From Bacillota bacterium (GTDB lineage Bacteria > Bacillota > Sulfobacillia > Thermaerobacterales > Thermaerobacteraceae), in assembly GCA_003242195.1 (NCBI GenBank), contig QGUQ01000005.1, positions 1 to 16,069 of the forward strand: a DNA stretch of 16,069 nt, given 5' to 3'. The notes beneath the pieces were generated by a model. The model was not told where the DNA came from. It saw nothing but the letters and a program-made list of their open reading frames with translations, and made no database searches. This document shows, one piece after another, positions 13,924 to 16,069 of the stretch (positions within the stretch are counted from its first letter, which is position 1; every line of letters starts with the position of its first letter). Made by a program: the position numbers and the translations under genes.

Positions 13924-15068
13924 CACAGCCCCATCCCGCCGGAGGCGTAGGACCGCAGTAAGTAAAGGAAGAAAGGCGCGCCGGCCAGGGCGGTGACCAC
14001 ACCCACGGGTAGCTCGGCCGGAGCGATGATCGTGCGGGCGACCGTGTCGCATAACACCAGCACCGTGGCGCCGGCCAGAGTCGACGCCGGTACCACGATC
14101 CGGTGGTCACCGCCCAGCACCAGGCGCACGCCTTGGGGTACGATCAACCCGACGAAGCCGATGACACCGCTGACGCTCACGGCCGTGGCGGTCAGCAGGG
14201 ACCCGGCCACCAACAGGCGCCGCTTCAGCCGCTCCACGTCGACGCCCAGGTGGTAGGCAGGTTCTTCCCCCGTCAGCAGTGCGTTGAGGGCCCGCACCTC
14301 CCGGGCCAGGAGCCCGGTCCCCACCGCCGTGGAGAGGGCAGCCGCCGCCACATCCCGCCAACTGGCGCCCGAAAGGCTACCCAGCAGCCAGAAGACCAGC
14401 GGGCGCATCTGGTCCCCGCTGAGGTAGACCAGCAGGGACACGACGGCGCCCAACAGCGCCGCCACTGCAACACCGGCCAGGAGGAGCGTCGTCACCGGCA
14501 GCCGGCCGTCCACCCGGGCCAGCCTCCCCACCACGGTCACGGCCGCCACGGCTCCCATGAAGGCGCACACCGGCACGAGGCCGAAGCCCAACGTGTCCGT
14601 CGCCGGTAGACCCGTGCCGGTACCGAGCGCGTAGAAGGCAAGGGCCGCACCAAGGGCACCGCCGCCCGATACCCCGAGCACGTAGGGATCGGCCATGGGG
14701 TTCCGGAAGAGCGCCTGGAAGGAGGCGCCCGCCGACGCGAGGGAGGCGCCCACCAGGGCGGCCAGGAGGACCCGGGGCAGCCGGATCTCCAGCAGGATAC
14801 GCGCCGCAGCGTCGTCGCCCGCACCGCCCCGGGCCAGGGCGTCCCACAGGAGGCCCGCCACCCGGGCGGCCGGAAGGTCGACGGCGCCCACGCTGATCCC
14901 GGTCAGGAGCGCCAGGAGGAGGGCCACCCCCAGCCCGCCCAGCACCGCTGCCCGCCGCCGGGCCGGGCCCGCCGGCCGCGCCGGGACGGCGCGCCCGTCC
15001 GGTGGCGCCCCCCAACCCGGGCCACCTCGAGGCTCGGCGTTGCTTGGCCGTTCGACCGTCATCCTCAT
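13923..15068 (-). CDS. btuC: ABC importer permease, BtuC/FecCD family
   Basis: The product is 381 residues: about 40 N-terminal Pro/Arg-rich residues, then about 9-10 membrane helices from residue 41 onward. Family motifs: RLPRVLLAALVGASLASAGA (96-115), FRNPMADPYVLGVSGGG (121-137), GEEPAYHLGVD (267-277), GFVGLIVPQGVRL (304-316) and ELPVGVVTALAGAPFF (352-367). In the segment that usually reads PHxxR, the His is replaced by Gln (PQGVR, 311-315). It forms the dimeric channel for a cobalamin, heme or ferric-chelate importer. The ATG at 15068 begins six bases after the stop of the binding-protein gene and has only a weak GATGGGCG upstream, so coupling is likely. A second ATG two codons on is possible. 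Confidence 0.92.
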   Translation of the reverse strand: MRMTVERPSNAEPRGGPGWGAPPDGRAVPARPAGPARRRAAVLGGLGVALLLALLTGISVGAVDLPAARVAGLLWDALARGGAGDDAAARILLEIRLPRVLLAALVGASLASAGASFQALFRNPMADPYVLGVSGGGALGAALAFYALGTGTGLPATDTLGFGLVPVCAFMGAVAAVTVVGRLARVDGRLPVTTLLLAGVAVAALLGAVVSLLVYLSGDQMRPLVFWLLGSLSGASWRDVAAAALSTAVGTGLLAREVRALNALLTGEEPAYHLGVDVERLKRRLLVAGSLLTATAVSVSGVIGFVGLIVPQGVRLVLGGDHRIVVPASTLAGATVLVLCDTVARTIIAPAELPVGVVTALAGAPFFLYLLRSYASGGMGL

Positions 15069-15074
15069 CGCCCA

Positions 15075-16069
15075 TCACTGGAACCGGTCCGGGTATAGCC
15101 AGCGGGCAATCTGCTCGAGCCCCTCCACCAGCCGCGGCCCCGGCCGCGAGATGATGTTGTCGTCGATGCTGTAGATGCGGCCCTCGCGCACGGCCGTGAT
15201 TCCCTCCCAGCCCTTGCGCTTGCCGGCCCGCAGCTCTTCGTACGAACTCTTCAAGGAGGCCGGGACGATGATCACCTGGGGGTCCTTATCCACGACGGTC
15301 TCCAGGCTGATCTCCGGCCACGGGCTGCCGGCATCGGCGGCAATGTTGACGCCTCCCGCCGCCTCGATCACGTCGTGGATGAATCCGCCGGGTCCCACCG
15401 TCATCAGCGGGTCATGCCACACCTCGTAGAAGACCCGGATGCGCTTTTCCTCAGGGATATCGGCCACCCGCGAGCGAACCGCATCGATGCGGTTCCGCAT
15501 GTCCCGGACGACCCGAGCCGCCCCCTCCTGGGCGTCCACGATGCGGCCGATCAGCTCGATCCGTTCCAGCACGTCTTCCAGGGTGGCCGGCTGGATGACC
15601 ACCGTGGGGATGCCCAGTTCCTCCAGCCGTTGCACCTGCTCCTCCGCGCCGCCGATGGCCAGGGCCAGGTCCGGGTCCAGGGCCACGATCTGCTCGAAGT
15701 TGGTGTCCGTCACCCCGCCGACCTTGGGCAGACTGGACGCTTCGGCAGGATAGTCGCTGAAGGAGTCGACGCCGACCACCCGGTCACCGGCACCGATCGC
15801 AAACAGGATCTCCGTGTTGCTAGGGGCCAGGGACACGATGCGCTCCGGCCGCTTCTGGATGGTCACCTGCCGACCGGCATCGTCGGAAACGGACAGCGGG
15901 TACTGGGTCGTGGTGGACGCCTCGCCGCCCTGCACCGTGTCCGCGCCCGGCGTCGCGGGCGTCTGGGCACCCTGCCCGCCACCGGCCCCCCCGCCGCAGC
16001 CTGCCAGGATCAGCACGAGAGTCAGCCCCAGACCCACCCACTCGACGATTCCCCGGCGGCGGAACCTCC
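15075..16069 (-). CDS. btuF: BtuF-like substrate-binding lipoprotein, 5' end probably cut by window edge
   Basis: A lipobox LAGC ends a signal peptide, followed by a Gly/Thr-rich linker and a full class III periplasmic-binding fold (PF01497): RIVSLAPSNTEILFAIG, then GGVTDTNFEQIVALDPDLAL, and EVWHDPLMTVG, which is typical of BtuF-type corrinoid binders. It is a surface-anchored receptor for the importer encoded next. A GTG at 16037 could start a 320-residue protein, but that start gives no basic n-region. The same frame stays open to the right edge and reads RFRRRGIVEW just before the hydrophobic core, which is a proper n-region. The true start is therefore probably outside the window. GGAGG at 16065-16069 is too far (27 bases) to serve the GTG. 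Cobalamin is the likeliest ligand; heme or a siderophore is possible. Confidence 0.9.
   Translation of the reverse strand, partial: RFRRRGIVEWVGLGLTLVLILAGCGGGAGGGQGAQTPATPGADTVQGGEASTTTQYPLSVSDDAGRQVTIQKRPERIVSLAPSNTEILFAIGAGDRVVGVDSFSDYPAEASSLPKVGGVTDTNFEQIVALDPDLALAIGGAEEQVQRLEELGIPTVVIQPATLEDVLERIELIGRIVDAQEGAARVVRDMRNRIDAVRSRVADIPEEKRIRVFYEVWHDPLMTVGPGGFIHDVIEAAGGVNIAADAGSPWPEISLETVVDKDPQVIIVPASLKSSYEELRAGKRKGWEGITAVREGRIYSIDDNIISRPGPRLVEGLEQIARWLYPDRFQ

Overview
The window is GC-rich chromosomal DNA (by eye about 70% G+C) with 11 protein-coding genes, all of recognisable families. Strong AGGAGG-type ribosome binding sites, GTG starts, a lipoprotein signal, a RpiR regulator and a short-form citrate synthase fit a high-GC Gram-positive of the Firmicutes, for example a Thermaerobacter- or Symbiobacterium-like thermophile. 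That placement is inference. I see no insertion sequence, phage gene, CRISPR array, tRNA or rRNA.

Left block (1-6510, all minus strand, listed in transcription order): an ABC-F translation factor; a glutamate dehydrogenase with its own near-consensus promoter; a hairpin terminator; a RpiR/SIS regulator whose stop codon overlaps the start of a radical SAM protein; and the first 223 codons of a CooC-type nickel-insertion ATPase, cut by the left edge.

Middle block (6511-11425): a MACS-type acyl-CoA synthetase (plus) diverges from the ABC-F gene across 238 bases in which I see no clear promoter. It converges on a patatin-like lipase (minus), with a 10-bp hairpin between them. About 570 bases of non-coding DNA then lead to a plus-strand MFS exporter-type transporter. 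Just upstream of the transporter are an extended -10 promoter, a 20-codon leader ORF and a hairpin that could hide the transporter's Shine-Dalgarno sequence. This possible translational attenuator is the most interesting new structure I found.

Right block (11426-16069): a plus-strand citrate synthase ends at an 18-bp perfect hairpin. That hairpin is shared with the convergent minus-strand BtuF-BtuC-BtuD-type ABC importer for cobalamin or a related metal chelate. The binding protein of this importer is cut by the right edge.

Taken together the genes look like housekeeping and nutrient metabolism: nitrogen/carbon exchange by glutamate dehydrogenase, TCA entry by citrate synthase, acyl-CoA activation, CO or nickel enzyme maturation and corrinoid/iron uptake. 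I see no novel multigene system. The points worth checking are regulatory (MFS leader) or at residue level: the radical SAM cysteine spacing, seven prolines in the ABC-F linker, and the Q-loop change in the importer ATPase.
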